DNA of 9,401 bases from Hyphomicrobiaceae bacterium UBA2767. GTDB taxonomy: Bacteria; Pseudomonadota; Alphaproteobacteria; Rhizobiales; Methyloligellaceae. The stretch spans positions 8,262 to 17,662 of the forward strand of contig DEIT01000158.1 in the NCBI GenBank assembly GCA_002352635.1, read 5' to 3'. A model generated the notes under the pieces. The model was not told where the DNA came from, made no database searches, and was given only the letters and a program-made list of their open reading frames with translations. Below, in pieces: positions 1-6,590 of the stretch; position 1 is the stretch's first letter, and every line of letters begins with the position of its first letter. Made by a program: the position numbers and the translations under genes.

Positions 1-1713
1 GGGATTCCGGTCGATCAGCATCCGAAATATTCCGACAAATCCGCACTTGAAGTCATCATGACCACCTTGCATGCGGGCGGTAAATTCGATTCCAAAGTTT
101 ACGATACATCCGGAGGGTTGCACGGCGTCGGTGTTTCGGTGGTGAACGCGCTGTCGGAGAAACTTGAAGTCGAAGTCGCACGGGCGCGCCAACTCTACCG
201 GCAGACTTACCAGCGTGGGCAACCTGACGGACCACTGGAAAATCTCGGCGAGATCAAAAATCGGCGTGGCACGAAAGTCCGCTTTCTGCCTGACCCGGAC
301 ATATTTGGCGCGAAAGCCGCTTTTAAACCGGCACGTCTGTTTCGCATGGCGCGCTCCAAGGCCTACCTCTTCGGTGGCGTCGAAATCCGCTGGTCATGCG
401 ACCCGGCCCTGCTCGACGACAAAGATGAGACACCGCCCGAGGCCGTTTTCCATTTCCCGGGCGGCTTAAAAGACTTTCTTGGCACCCGCATTGACGGGCT
501 TGTCGCCGTCAGCAATGAAATTTTCTCTGGAAAGGTTGAGAAAAAAGGCGGCCATGGCACCGTCGAATGGGCAGTGAGCTGGATTGCCAACGCCGACGGA
601 TTCCTCAATTCATACTGCAATACGGTACCAACGCCCGACGGCGGGACTCATGAGGCGGGACTTCGGGCTGCCCTCACCAAAGGGTTGCGCAACTATGGCG
701 AGCTTGCCGGCAACAAGCGCGCAGGCCAAATCACGGCCGATGATGTGCTGGGCACATCTGCTGCAATGCTGTCGGTGTTTATCCGCGAGCCAGAGTTTCA
801 GGGCCAGACCAAAGACAAGCTCGCGACCACCGAGGCCTCGCGCATTGTCGAAACGGCTGTGCGTGACGCGTTCGAGCACTGGCTTACCGCCAGTCCCAAT
901 CAGGCCAACAAACTGCTCGACTGGGTCATCGAACGGGCCGAGGAACGCATGCGGCGGCGGCGTGAGCGCGAGGTCAACCGCAAGTCGGCGGTGCGCAAGC
1001 TGCGCCTTCCCGGCAAACTCGCGGATTGCTCGCAAAATTCTGCTGACGGCTCCGAGATTTTCATTGTCGAGGGCGATAGCGCCGGTGGCTCCGCCAAGCA
1101 GGCGCGCAACCGCTCCACCCAGGCCGTTCTCCCCTTGCGGGGTAAAATCCTCAATGTCGAGAGCGCCACCTCTGCTAAAAAGGCCGACAACCAGCTCCTG
1201 AACGACCTCACGCTGGCGCTTGGCTGTGGCACGGGTGCCAACTACCGGGACGAGGATTTGCGCTACGAGAAAGTCATCGTCATGACTGACGCGGATGTAG
1301 ATGGCGCGCACATCGCTTCGCTGCTGCTGACCTACTTCCACAGGGAAATGCCGGAATTGATCGGCAACGGACACCTGTACCTGGCCGTACCGCCGCTCTA
1401 TCGGCTCGCTCAGGGTGCAAAAACCTTTTACGCCCGTGACGATGCCCACAAGGACCAGTTGCTGGAGGCGGAATTCACTGGCCGCGGCAAAGTAGAAATC
1501 AGCCGTTTCAAGGGCTTGGGAGAAATGCTTCCCAGGCAGCTGAAAGAAACGACCATGGATCCAACACACCGCATTCTGCTAAGGGTAGAAATCGCGGAGG
1601 ATGATCGCGCCGGCACCTCGAAAGCGGTTCAACAGCTTATGGGTAACAAGGCTGAGGAGCGCTTCCGCTTCATCCAGGAGAATGCAGAGTTCGCCAAGGA
1701 GCTCGATATCTGA
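1..1713 (+). CDS. parE: DNA topoisomerase IV subunit B (ParE), 5' truncated
   Basis: ATPase subunit of the type IIA topoisomerase that, with ParC, decatenates daughter chromosomes and relaxes supercoils. The frame is open from base 1, giving 570 visible residues. The true start, and roughly the first 100 residues of the GHKL ATPase domain, lie outside the window; the ATG at 58 is internal. Visible in order: the end of the ATPase core with the glycine-rich lid GGLHGVG (about 38-44), the transducer domain, then the Toprim domain with EGDSAGG (E357) and the metal-binding DADVD (about 430-434), and the C-terminal FKGLGEMLPRQLKETTMDP segment. ParE rather than GyrB is supported by KQARNRSTQAVLPLRGK in the Toprim region, by LPRQLKETTMDP, and by the C-terminus lying soon after that segment. 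The cytochrome gene begins 85 nt downstream on the same strand. No frameshift is seen. The paralogue GyrB is the only real alternative and fits less well. Confidence 0.95.
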   Translation, partial: GIPVDQHPKYSDKSALEVIMTTLHAGGKFDSKVYDTSGGLHGVGVSVVNALSEKLEVEVARARQLYRQTYQRGQPDGPLENLGEIKNRRGTKVRFLPDPDIFGAKAAFKPARLFRMARSKAYLFGGVEIRWSCDPALLDDKDETPPEAVFHFPGGLKDFLGTRIDGLVAVSNEIFSGKVEKKGGHGTVEWAVSWIANADGFLNSYCNTVPTPDGGTHEAGLRAALTKGLRNYGELAGNKRAGQITADDVLGTSAAMLSVFIREPEFQGQTKDKLATTEASRIVETAVRDAFEHWLTASPNQANKLLDWVIERAEERMRRRREREVNRKSAVRKLRLPGKLADCSQNSADGSEIFIVEGDSAGGSAKQARNRSTQAVLPLRGKILNVESATSAKKADNQLLNDLTLALGCGTGANYRDEDLRYEKVIVMTDADVDGAHIASLLLTYFHREMPELIGNGHLYLAVPPLYRLAQGAKTFYARDDAHKDQLLEAEFTGRGKVEISRFKGLGEMLPRQLKETTMDPTHRILLRVEIAEDDRAGTSKAVQQLMGNKAEERFRFIQENAEFAKELDI

Positions 1714-1798
1714 GCAGCTCGCACTTGACGCACGTCATGGCGCACTCCGAAATTTCAAACCATCGTTTGCCACAACACCGTCAACCGGATGCAGATCG

Positions 1799-2302
1799 AT
1801 GTGGCTGCGACTCATTTTTTTCGTACTTGCGCTCAATCTTGTCGCGTCCCGTACTGCACTTGCCCAGACGATTGATCCTCATGCCGTTTTTGAAGAGCGG
1901 TGTTCCCGGTGCCACACTGAACATGGCGGTGAATTCTCTCGCAAGGCACTGATCGTTCAACCGAACGGCCACATTATTGGTCGGAAAACCGGCACGCCCG
2001 TCAGCGAACTTCTCCAAACTCACTCGGGCGCTCCTACGCAAAAACAGATCGCCGCGTTGATCGAGATGTTTACGATCCAACTCAAGAGCGATGGTCTCTA
2101 CAAAGAAAAATGCGGCATCTGCCATACCAGCGCAAAGCGGCTCGCGCGGGTTCGCCTGGAGATACGCGGCGACAAGCTCGTTGACCGCGTCACTGGACGC
2201 GACGTCACGGAATTCCTGAAAGGACATGGCCGGCTTGATGCGGTTGAGGTTGACGTAATCGACCAGATGCTGCGCTGGCAGTTGAAAACGGCGGCTCGCT
2301 AA
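1799..2302 (+). CDS. Secreted di-haem c-type cytochrome with duplicated module
   Basis: Predicted periplasmic electron-carrier protein of 167 residues; redox partner unknown. A clear signal peptide (MWLRLIFFVLALNLVASRTA, cleavage probably after ALA at residue 22) decides the start at ATG 1799. The open frame runs back to 1601, but that extension lies inside parE and would bury the signal peptide. Two covalent haem-binding motifs are present, CSRCH (35-39) and CGICH (105-109). The segments after each align with one another, sharing CHT, a basic stretch, GR.TG or DR.TG, SELL/TEFL, and a histidine (H75, H143), then a helix with a methionine (M90, M157) ending in QL. This suggests one mono-haem unit duplicated in tandem. 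Distal ligands could be the conserved His or Met residues; I cannot tell which. The ribosome binding site is weak. The gene follows parE on the same strand and meets a remnant and a methyltransferase gene tail to tail. No specific family name is assigned. Confidence 0.85.
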   Translation: MWLRLIFFVLALNLVASRTALAQTIDPHAVFEERCSRCHTEHGGEFSRKALIVQPNGHIIGRKTGTPVSELLQTHSGAPTQKQIAALIEMFTIQLKSDGLYKEKCGICHTSAKRLARVRLEIRGDKLVDRVTGRDVTEFLKGHGRLDAVEVDVIDQMLRWQLKTAAR

Positions 2303-2412
2303 GCCCCCATTTCTGCCTCGTCCAGAAATGATCTGATCGTGTCGTTGACGGTCTCGGGCTGTTCAAGGCTTGAAAGATGCCCGCATTTCCTGAACTGACA
2401 GTCGCACTCCGG
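2299..2412 (-). pseudogene. Remnant: C-terminal end of an alpha/beta hydrolase
   Basis: Reading the minus strand from just after the TGA of the methyltransferase gene gives 37 codons to a TAG at 2301-2299. They contain CGHLSSLEQPETVNDTIRSF (from about 2385). This matches the usual C-terminal end of alpha/beta-fold hydrolases, where the His of GHLSSLEQPE is the catalytic-triad histidine, followed by the final helix. Nothing of the nucleophile elbow or the rest of the fold is present: the sequence upstream is the intact methyltransferase. I read it as the 3' stump of a hydrolase gene whose remainder was deleted. It is in the same frame as the methyltransferase, with only a TGA between. Its stop overlaps the TAA (2300-2302) of the convergent cytochrome gene. 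The match is from memory of the family, and the segment is short. Confidence 0.6.
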
Positions 2413-2883
2413 TCACAGCCAACGCGGCACCTTTTTCTTGTAAGCAATATATGTTTCGCCGAACTCTTCGGCGAGGAAGGTTTCCTCGCGTTCAATGACG
2501 CCCCTTTGCAGGACCATGAGCAGAATCGGCAGAACGAGCAGTGCCCACCCGGTTGTCAATGTGATCGAGAGACCAACATAGAGGACGACAAGCGCGATAT
2601 AGATCGGATTGCGAGATAGACTGTACAGACCGCTTGTCACCAGCGCATCAGTTGGCTGGTCAAGCGGAATCGACGTCCCGGCTTGCCTAAACTGACTGAC
2701 CGCTTTTGCGGCGATACCGACAGCGATAACCACAAGCCCAAGGCCAACCCAGACCGGACGCGCCGAACCTCCGGCAAGTCCAGGGCCAATGGGCGCAATG
2801 AGCTCCAGCAGGCACCCTGCAGTGAACCCACCGAGAAACAAATTTGGCGGGCGCACCAATGCATTTACATGATGTTTGCTCAC
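2413..2883 (-). CDS. Isoprenylcysteine/phospholipid methyltransferase-family membrane protein
   Basis: Small integral membrane protein of 156 residues, of the broad ICMT/PEMT-like methyltransferase family that uses S-adenosylmethionine at the membrane. The true substrate of bacterial members like this is generally unknown. Hydrophobic segments lie at about 13-33, 43-62, 94-108 and 110-126. The family signature is clear: GLYSLSRNPIY (85-95) before the third segment, and at the C-terminus E131 and E133 leading into EEFGETYIAYKKKVPRWL (139-156), the conserved E...FG..Y..Y...V.RW pattern. The start is a GTG at 2883 with a purine-rich gaagaga stretch a little over ten bases upstream; no in-frame ATG near the N-terminus competes. 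The gene is divergent from the helicase gene (230 nt between starts) and convergent with the cytochrome gene. A hydrolase remnant lies immediately after its stop in the same frame. Confidence 0.85.
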   Translation of the reverse strand: MSKHHVNALVRPPNLFLGGFTAGCLLELIAPIGPGLAGGSARPVWVGLGLVVIAVGIAAKAVSQFRQAGTSIPLDQPTDALVTSGLYSLSRNPIYIALVVLYVGLSITLTTGWALLVLPILLMVLQRGVIEREETFLAEEFGETYIAYKKKVPRWL

Positions 2884-2978
2884 GGTTTCAGTTTCTCTTC
2901 AGCCAGTCATCAAGCGCCGGAAGCTATAGAGCATGGCAGTAGAGGTTCGATCAACAAATGACCTGTGTTTTTGGTAAT

Positions 2979-3006
2979 TTGACAAACCCGCAGCGCTCCC
3001 TATGCT
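2979..3006 (+). promoter_or_regulatory. Predicted sigma70 promoter of the DEAD-box helicase gene
   Basis: A perfect -35 hexamer TTGACA (2979-2984) is followed by a 16-nt spacer and a -10-like TATGCT (3001-3006, four of six consensus bases). Transcription would begin near 3012-3014 and leave a leader of about 100 nt before the ATG at 3113. It is the best promoter-like pair I found in the divergent intergenic region. Prediction by eye only. Confidence 0.5.
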
Positions 3007-3011
3007 CCGCG

Positions 3012-3088
3012 CCAGTTGAAAAATCGCATATGGGTCGATTCGGGACTGGACGCATTTGTTCCCGTGATCGCTCCCAATCAAACGATTG
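3012..3088 (+). other. Possible stem-loops in the helicase mRNA leader
   Basis: Two candidate hairpins lie between the predicted transcription start and the helicase start codon. The first is nested: CCAGT (3012-3016) pairs with ACTGG (3045-3049), and inside it AATCG (3022-3026) pairs with CGATT (3036-3040). The second is CAATC (3075-3079) with GATTG (3084-3088) around an AAAC loop. Stems are only 5 bp each, so chance is possible. The first would sit at the very 5' end of the transcript if the predicted promoter is right. Confidence 0.25.
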
Positions 3089-3112
3089 CGACCGCAAGAA
3101 CGGCGCCACTGC

Positions 3113-4495
3113 ATGACATTCGACACTCTCGGCCTTAGTGAAAAGGTTCAATCCGCTGTATCCCGCGCGGGATACGAGACCCCGACACCCATCCAGGCCC
3201 AAGCAATTCCTGTCGCATTAAAGGGCCGCGATGTCTTGGGCATTGCGCAGACGGGCACCGGTAAGACTGCTTCATTCGTATTGCCGATGCTGACGCGGCT
3301 TGAGCGGGGTCGCGCGCGCGCAAGAATGCCGCGCTCGCTCATTCTCGAACCGACGCGCGAACTCGCAGCTCAAGTCGTAAGTGAATTTGAGACTCTCGGC
3401 ATTGAACACAAACTCACCGTCGCCCTGCTCATTGGCGGTGTATCGTTTGATGAACAGGATCGAAAGCTCGACCGCGGCGCCGATGTGCTGATTGCCACGC
3501 CAGGACGACTGCTTGATCATTTTGGACGCGGCAAGCTTTTGCTCACCGGTGTGGAAATCTTCGTTATCGATGAAGCAGACCGCATGCTCGATATGGGATT
3601 CATCCCGGACATCGAGCGCATTTCGAGCCTTATTCCGCCGCGTCGGCAAACTCTGTTCTTCTCAGCCACAATGCCGCCGGAGATTACCCGCCTCGCCAGC
3701 AACTTCTTGCGCGATCCGGAGCGGATAGAGGTAGCCCCGCCAAGTACAACGGTCGAGTTGATCAAGCAGGTTCTTTGCTCTGTGCCGAGAGACCAGAAGG
3801 AAAAGCGCGCAGCGTTGCGGAAAATCATGTCCGAGCAACCAGTGCAGAACGCTATCGTCTTCTGCAATCGCAAGCGTGATGTCGCGATCCTCCAACTTTC
3901 TCTTAAGAAACATGGGTTCAACGCTGAAGCGATCCACGGCGATCTCAGCCAACATCAGCGCACAGCCACCCTCGATGCCTTTCGCAATGGTGAGATCACT
4001 TACCTGATTGCAAGCGACGTGGCCGCACGAGGGTTGGATATCCCGGAAGTCAGCCACATCTTCAATTATGATGTGCCAATGCAGCCCGAGGACTATGTTC
4101 ATCGTATCGGCCGCACGGGTCGTGCGGGGAAAAAGGGGGTCGCGGCCACGCTTGTGACCTCTGAGGATACGCGTGCCATTGCTGCGATCAAGCGGCTTGT
4201 GCGAAAGGATATCGAATGGCTCGGCGAGCCACCCTCTTCTCAAAACAGTGAAGACAAGGCGCGAAGAGGCGGATCGCGCCGCCGTAAAAGTCCAAAGGGT
4301 GCCGACACGTCGCGCCGCGCCAAGCCAGCTGCACGCCAACGCGCCGAAAAACCCGCAACTGAGCAAAAAAAGCCCAGAAAGGACGCGCCGGCAAAACAAA
4401 AACCCTCCAAAAGCAAGACAAGCGGCGAGAATGCCAAGGTAGTTGGATTGGGAGATCATGTTCCTGATTTTCTCAAGCGCCCGGCAAGAACGTAA
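3113..4495 (+). CDS. DEAD-box ATP-dependent RNA helicase, RhlE-like
   Basis: Cytoplasmic RNA helicase of 460 residues; members of this group remodel RNA in ribosome assembly, mRNA decay and cold adaptation. All core motifs are present in order: Q motif GYETPTPIQ (20-28), Walker A AQTGTGKT (45-52), PTRELAAQ (80-87), TPGRLLDH (129-136), DEAD (153-156), SAT (185-187), the VFCNRKRD region (249-256), ASDVAARGLDIPEV (300-313) and HRIGRTGRAG (330-339). The core ends near 372. It is followed by a Lys/Arg/Ala/Pro-rich, probably disordered tail and a short end motif VVGLGDHVPDFLKRP (443-457). I chose ATG 3113 because MTFDTLGL matches how RhlE-type proteins begin; a TTG at 3086 would add nine residues with no family support. 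No strong ribosome binding site is seen. A promoter with a ~100-nt leader lies upstream. The diguanylate cyclase gene follows 135 nt downstream. Assignment to RhlE rather than another DEAD subgroup is tentative. Confidence 0.93.
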   Translation: MTFDTLGLSEKVQSAVSRAGYETPTPIQAQAIPVALKGRDVLGIAQTGTGKTASFVLPMLTRLERGRARARMPRSLILEPTRELAAQVVSEFETLGIEHKLTVALLIGGVSFDEQDRKLDRGADVLIATPGRLLDHFGRGKLLLTGVEIFVIDEADRMLDMGFIPDIERISSLIPPRRQTLFFSATMPPEITRLASNFLRDPERIEVAPPSTTVELIKQVLCSVPRDQKEKRAALRKIMSEQPVQNAIVFCNRKRDVAILQLSLKKHGFNAEAIHGDLSQHQRTATLDAFRNGEITYLIASDVAARGLDIPEVSHIFNYDVPMQPEDYVHRIGRTGRAGKKGVAATLVTSEDTRAIAAIKRLVRKDIEWLGEPPSSQNSEDKARRGGSRRRKSPKGADTSRRAKPAARQRAEKPATEQKKPRKDAPAKQKPSKSKTSGENAKVVGLGDHVPDFLKRPART

Positions 4496-4630
4496 CGCCC
4501 AACTTCCTTGTTTTTTTACAGCCTGTTAACACCCCTCCCCCACAATCCGGGCGAATCAGCGAGTTGCACCGGCAACCGGCAGTGATTTCAGACGCCACTC
4601 AAAATCCAAAAACCACTGGATGGGCATAGC

Positions 4631-5728
4631 GTGGGCACACCTCCAGAATCTGTGAATCGGCCAGAGCAGTCTCACAGTGAGGATTTCAACCGTTCGGTTG
4701 CATTGGGAGAGCGCGCCTTCAACCTGCTGAAACAGCTTCGTACACCCACCATCCCTCTGAATTATGAACTCTTCTATTGCTTTACCAAGGCCGTAAACAA
4801 AGAGTTCTGTGCTGCTTTGCGCAAAGCAATCGAAAAGGACTCATGCCTTACGGAAGAAGCCGCACAACGGCTTTATCAGACTTACCTTGTTCAGCCTGAT
4901 TTTTCCGATCAAGTCGATGAGGTCGGCTCGCGGATGAGCGAGGAGATGAGCGATATCATGTCGCTAATCGGCGATGCGAGTCAGCGGGCAGACAAATTCG
5001 GTGAGTCACTAAAGGGTCTCAACAGCAAGTTGCCGGACGTTAGTTCACCGCAGCAGCTGAAAGGAATGCTCGCCGAGCTGTTTGAGAATACCAAGGACAT
5101 GGCCAACCACAACAAGCTCCTTGAACAGAGACTGGCAGACTCAAAAGCCCAGATTGACGAATTGCACATGAAACTCGAACTAACCCGGCTCGAGAATTAC
5201 ACGGATGAATTAACCGGGCTAACAACCCGCAAACGGTTCGATCAGATCCTCGATCTGGAACTCGAGCAAGCGGAAGAAACCGATGAGCCGATGTGCCTGT
5301 TGTTGACCGACATCGATCATTTCAAATCGTTCAACGACTCCCATGGACACCAGACGGGCGACCAGGTGCTGCGCCTCGTCGGTCACACGATAAAGACCAA
5401 TGTAAAGGGACGGGACTGCGCCGCCAGATATGGCGGGGAGGAATTCGCCATTGTCCTTCCGAAAACAAAGCTTGATTCAGCGATTACGGTCGCACAACAG
5501 CTTCGTGTCGCGGTCAAGAGCAAGGAACTGGTGAAAAAATCAACCAGTGAAAGTCTTGGACATGTCACCCTGTCGGTCGGCGCGGCATGTTATCGCAAAG
5601 GTGAAAGCGCGTCGGACCTGATCGAGCGTGCTGACAAATTGTTGTACGCGGCCAAGGCAGCCGGCCGCGACAATGTACAGTCTGAAACCGATTTTCCGGA
5701 TACTAATGCGCAGACCAACGCGGCCTGA
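4631..5728 (+). CDS. Diguanylate cyclase (GGDEF) with N-terminal helical domain
   Basis: Predicted soluble enzyme of 365 residues making cyclic di-GMP from two GTP. Residues about 20-90 form a helical region containing LRTPTIPLNYELFYCF, of a type that often precedes GGDEF domains in alphaproteobacteria. A long, probably coiled-coil helix follows (about 95-190) that may drive dimerisation. The GGDEF domain covers about 190-350: DELTGLTTRKRF (192-203), the metal-binding DID (D227, D229), N235 and D244 for guanine contacts, the catalytic GGEEF (268-272) and a late SVGAA strand (315-319). The signature motif is intact, so activity is expected. The product-inhibition I-site RxxD, five residues before GGEEF, reads KGRD, with Lys in place of the key Arg. 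No EAL domain, membrane segment or signal peptide is seen. The start is a GTG at 4631 with only a weak upstream ribosome binding site, so the exact N-terminus is uncertain. The gene converges on the TfoX-like gene, with 37 nt between. Confidence 0.92.
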   Translation: MGTPPESVNRPEQSHSEDFNRSVALGERAFNLLKQLRTPTIPLNYELFYCFTKAVNKEFCAALRKAIEKDSCLTEEAAQRLYQTYLVQPDFSDQVDEVGSRMSEEMSDIMSLIGDASQRADKFGESLKGLNSKLPDVSSPQQLKGMLAELFENTKDMANHNKLLEQRLADSKAQIDELHMKLELTRLENYTDELTGLTTRKRFDQILDLELEQAEETDEPMCLLLTDIDHFKSFNDSHGHQTGDQVLRLVGHTIKTNVKGRDCAARYGGEEFAIVLPKTKLDSAITVAQQLRVAVKSKELVKKSTSESLGHVTLSVGAACYRKGESASDLIERADKLLYAAKAAGRDNVQSETDFPDTNAQTNAA

Positions 5729-5765
5729 TCACCGGCCAGCGGTTAATCACCGGCTGTACCCACCA

Positions 5766-6101
5766 CTATTTCCGTTTTGATTTGAGTGCCGCACCGAAGG
5801 CTTTCCTCGCCCAACCGACAAAGGTTTCTGGATCATCATAAAGCGCTTCGGGAACTTCCCAGTATGACATGCTGACGGGTTTGTTCTTTCCCGTATATGT
5901 GAAGGGCATCATTCCTTCGGCTTCAAAATCAGCCTGGTTCGAAGCATCCACCTTCAAATAAAGCGTGTCATCGGCGATCAGCGCGAACATGATCCCGTCA
6001 TGGTATACACCGCCGCCGCCGAACATGGACCGAATGGAAACGGCCCCAAACCCGGCAAAGAGGTCTTCAAGGAAAGCTTTGTATTCTTTACTGACGGACA
6101 T
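5766..6101 (-). CDS. TfoX/Sxy N-terminal domain protein, single domain
   Basis: Protein of 111 residues matching the N-terminal domain of TfoX/Sxy. It has an amphipathic N-terminal helix (4-17), then SIRSMFGGGGVYHDGIMFALI (around 22-42), in which the RxMFGG.G.Y..G..F pattern is the family hallmark, then LYLKVD (47-52) and a C-terminal Y/W-rich helical part. The C-terminal helix-hairpin-helix-like domain of full-length Sxy is absent, so it is unlikely to be a competence regulator; such single-domain members have no settled function. The start is ATG 6101. A GTG directly before it is also open, but a GGGCGGGG stretch on the minus strand lies at suitable distance. Its start is 35 nt after the sufA stop on the same strand, so it is probably the last gene of the suf transcript. 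It converges on the diguanylate cyclase gene. Confidence 0.85.
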   Translation of the reverse strand: MSVSKEYKAFLEDLFAGFGAVSIRSMFGGGGVYHDGIMFALIADDTLYLKVDASNQADFEAEGMMPFTYTGKNKPVSMSYWEVPEALYDDPETFVGWARKAFGAALKSKRK

Positions 6102-6136
6102 CACAGATGACCCCGCCCTTTTCAGGCGATCCGGCC

Positions 6137-6541
6137 CTAGGACATTTGGACAGGTTTATCGAACGCCTTCAACTCCGCTTCGCTTGCAGGCGTAATGGCC
6201 ACTGACATGCCACAGCCGCATGCGTCGGTTTGATTCGGGTTTTCGAAGACAAAACCGGCAGAAAGCTTGTCGACCTGATAATCCATCTTGGAACCTAGAA
6301 GGAAAAGGATCGCCTTCGGATCGACGAACAGCGTCGCACCGTTATCCTCAACAATGTCGTCAGCAGGATCAGGACTTTCGACGAAATCGAGCGTGTACTC
6401 CATGCCGACACAACCGGCATTTTTGACACCAACACGCACACCCGCGACCGGCTTGTCTGAACCGGCGATAATCTCCCGAATGCGCGTAGCCGCAACATCG
6501 GTGAGGGTCATGATTTTTGGTTTGTGTTGCATTGCACCCAT
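6137..6541 (-). CDS. sufA: A-type Fe-S carrier protein (SufA/IscA/HesB family)
   Basis: Small cytoplasmic protein of about 134 residues that binds and passes on Fe-S clusters made by the SufBCD scaffold. The three invariant cysteines of the A-type fold are visible: C44 in KNAGCVGMEY, and C108 and C110 in TDACGCGMS. The usual ending CGCGxSF has Val instead of Phe here. LTDVAATRIREI near the N-terminus and AGFVFENPN before the last cysteines are also typical. The start is not certain: ATG 6541, ATG 6532 and ATG 6511 are all in frame and none has a strong ribosome binding site, while the longest possible start (TTG 6550) is unlikely. It lies 49 nt after sufT on the same strand and 35 nt before the TfoX-like gene. 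The symbol sufA is chosen from operon context; erpA- or iscA-type naming would be based on the same fold. Confidence 0.9.
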   Translation of the reverse strand: MGAMQHKPKIMTLTDVAATRIREIIAGSDKPVAGVRVGVKNAGCVGMEYTLDFVESPDPADDIVEDNGATLFVDPKAILFLLGSKMDYQVDKLSAGFVFENPNQTDACGCGMSVAITPASEAELKAFDKPVQMS

Positions 6542-6590
6542 AAGACTCAAATGGCATCGGTTTGCGTGATCGTCAAGACCGGCTTGGCTG

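Noticed and set aside
610..1569. Long open frame (319 codons) antisense to parE
   Set aside because: Lies wholly opposite a strongly conserved gene, has no recognisable domain, and is expected from codon bias in GC-rich DNA.
1601..1798. N-terminal extension of the cytochrome frame back into parE
   Set aside because: It would overlap the conserved end of parE by more than 100 nt and put about 66 residues before a clear signal peptide.
3662..4459. Open frame of 265 codons antisense to the DEAD-box helicase
   Set aside because: Shadow of the helicase coding strand; no family resemblance and no separate signals.
4496..4540. T-run (TTTTTTT) after the helicase gene as a rho-independent terminator
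   Set aside because: No stable GC-rich hairpin directly precedes the T-run; only a 4-bp stem with a very large loop could be drawn.
4563..4576. Small hairpin GTTGC-ACCG-GCAAC upstream of the diguanylate cyclase gene
   Set aside because: Five base pairs in a GC-rich region with no linked signal; too weak to call a regulatory site.
5728..5754. Direct repeat ATCACCGGC (5728-5736 and 5746-5754) between convergent genes, possible terminator
   Set aside because: Two 9-nt copies only; the possible hairpin (CGGT/ACCG) has four base pairs and no T-run. Probably chance.
6541..6580. TTGACG 17 nt from CATTTG as a promoter for sufA
   Set aside because: The -10 candidate matches only two of six consensus bases; spacing and strand fit simple read-through from sufT.
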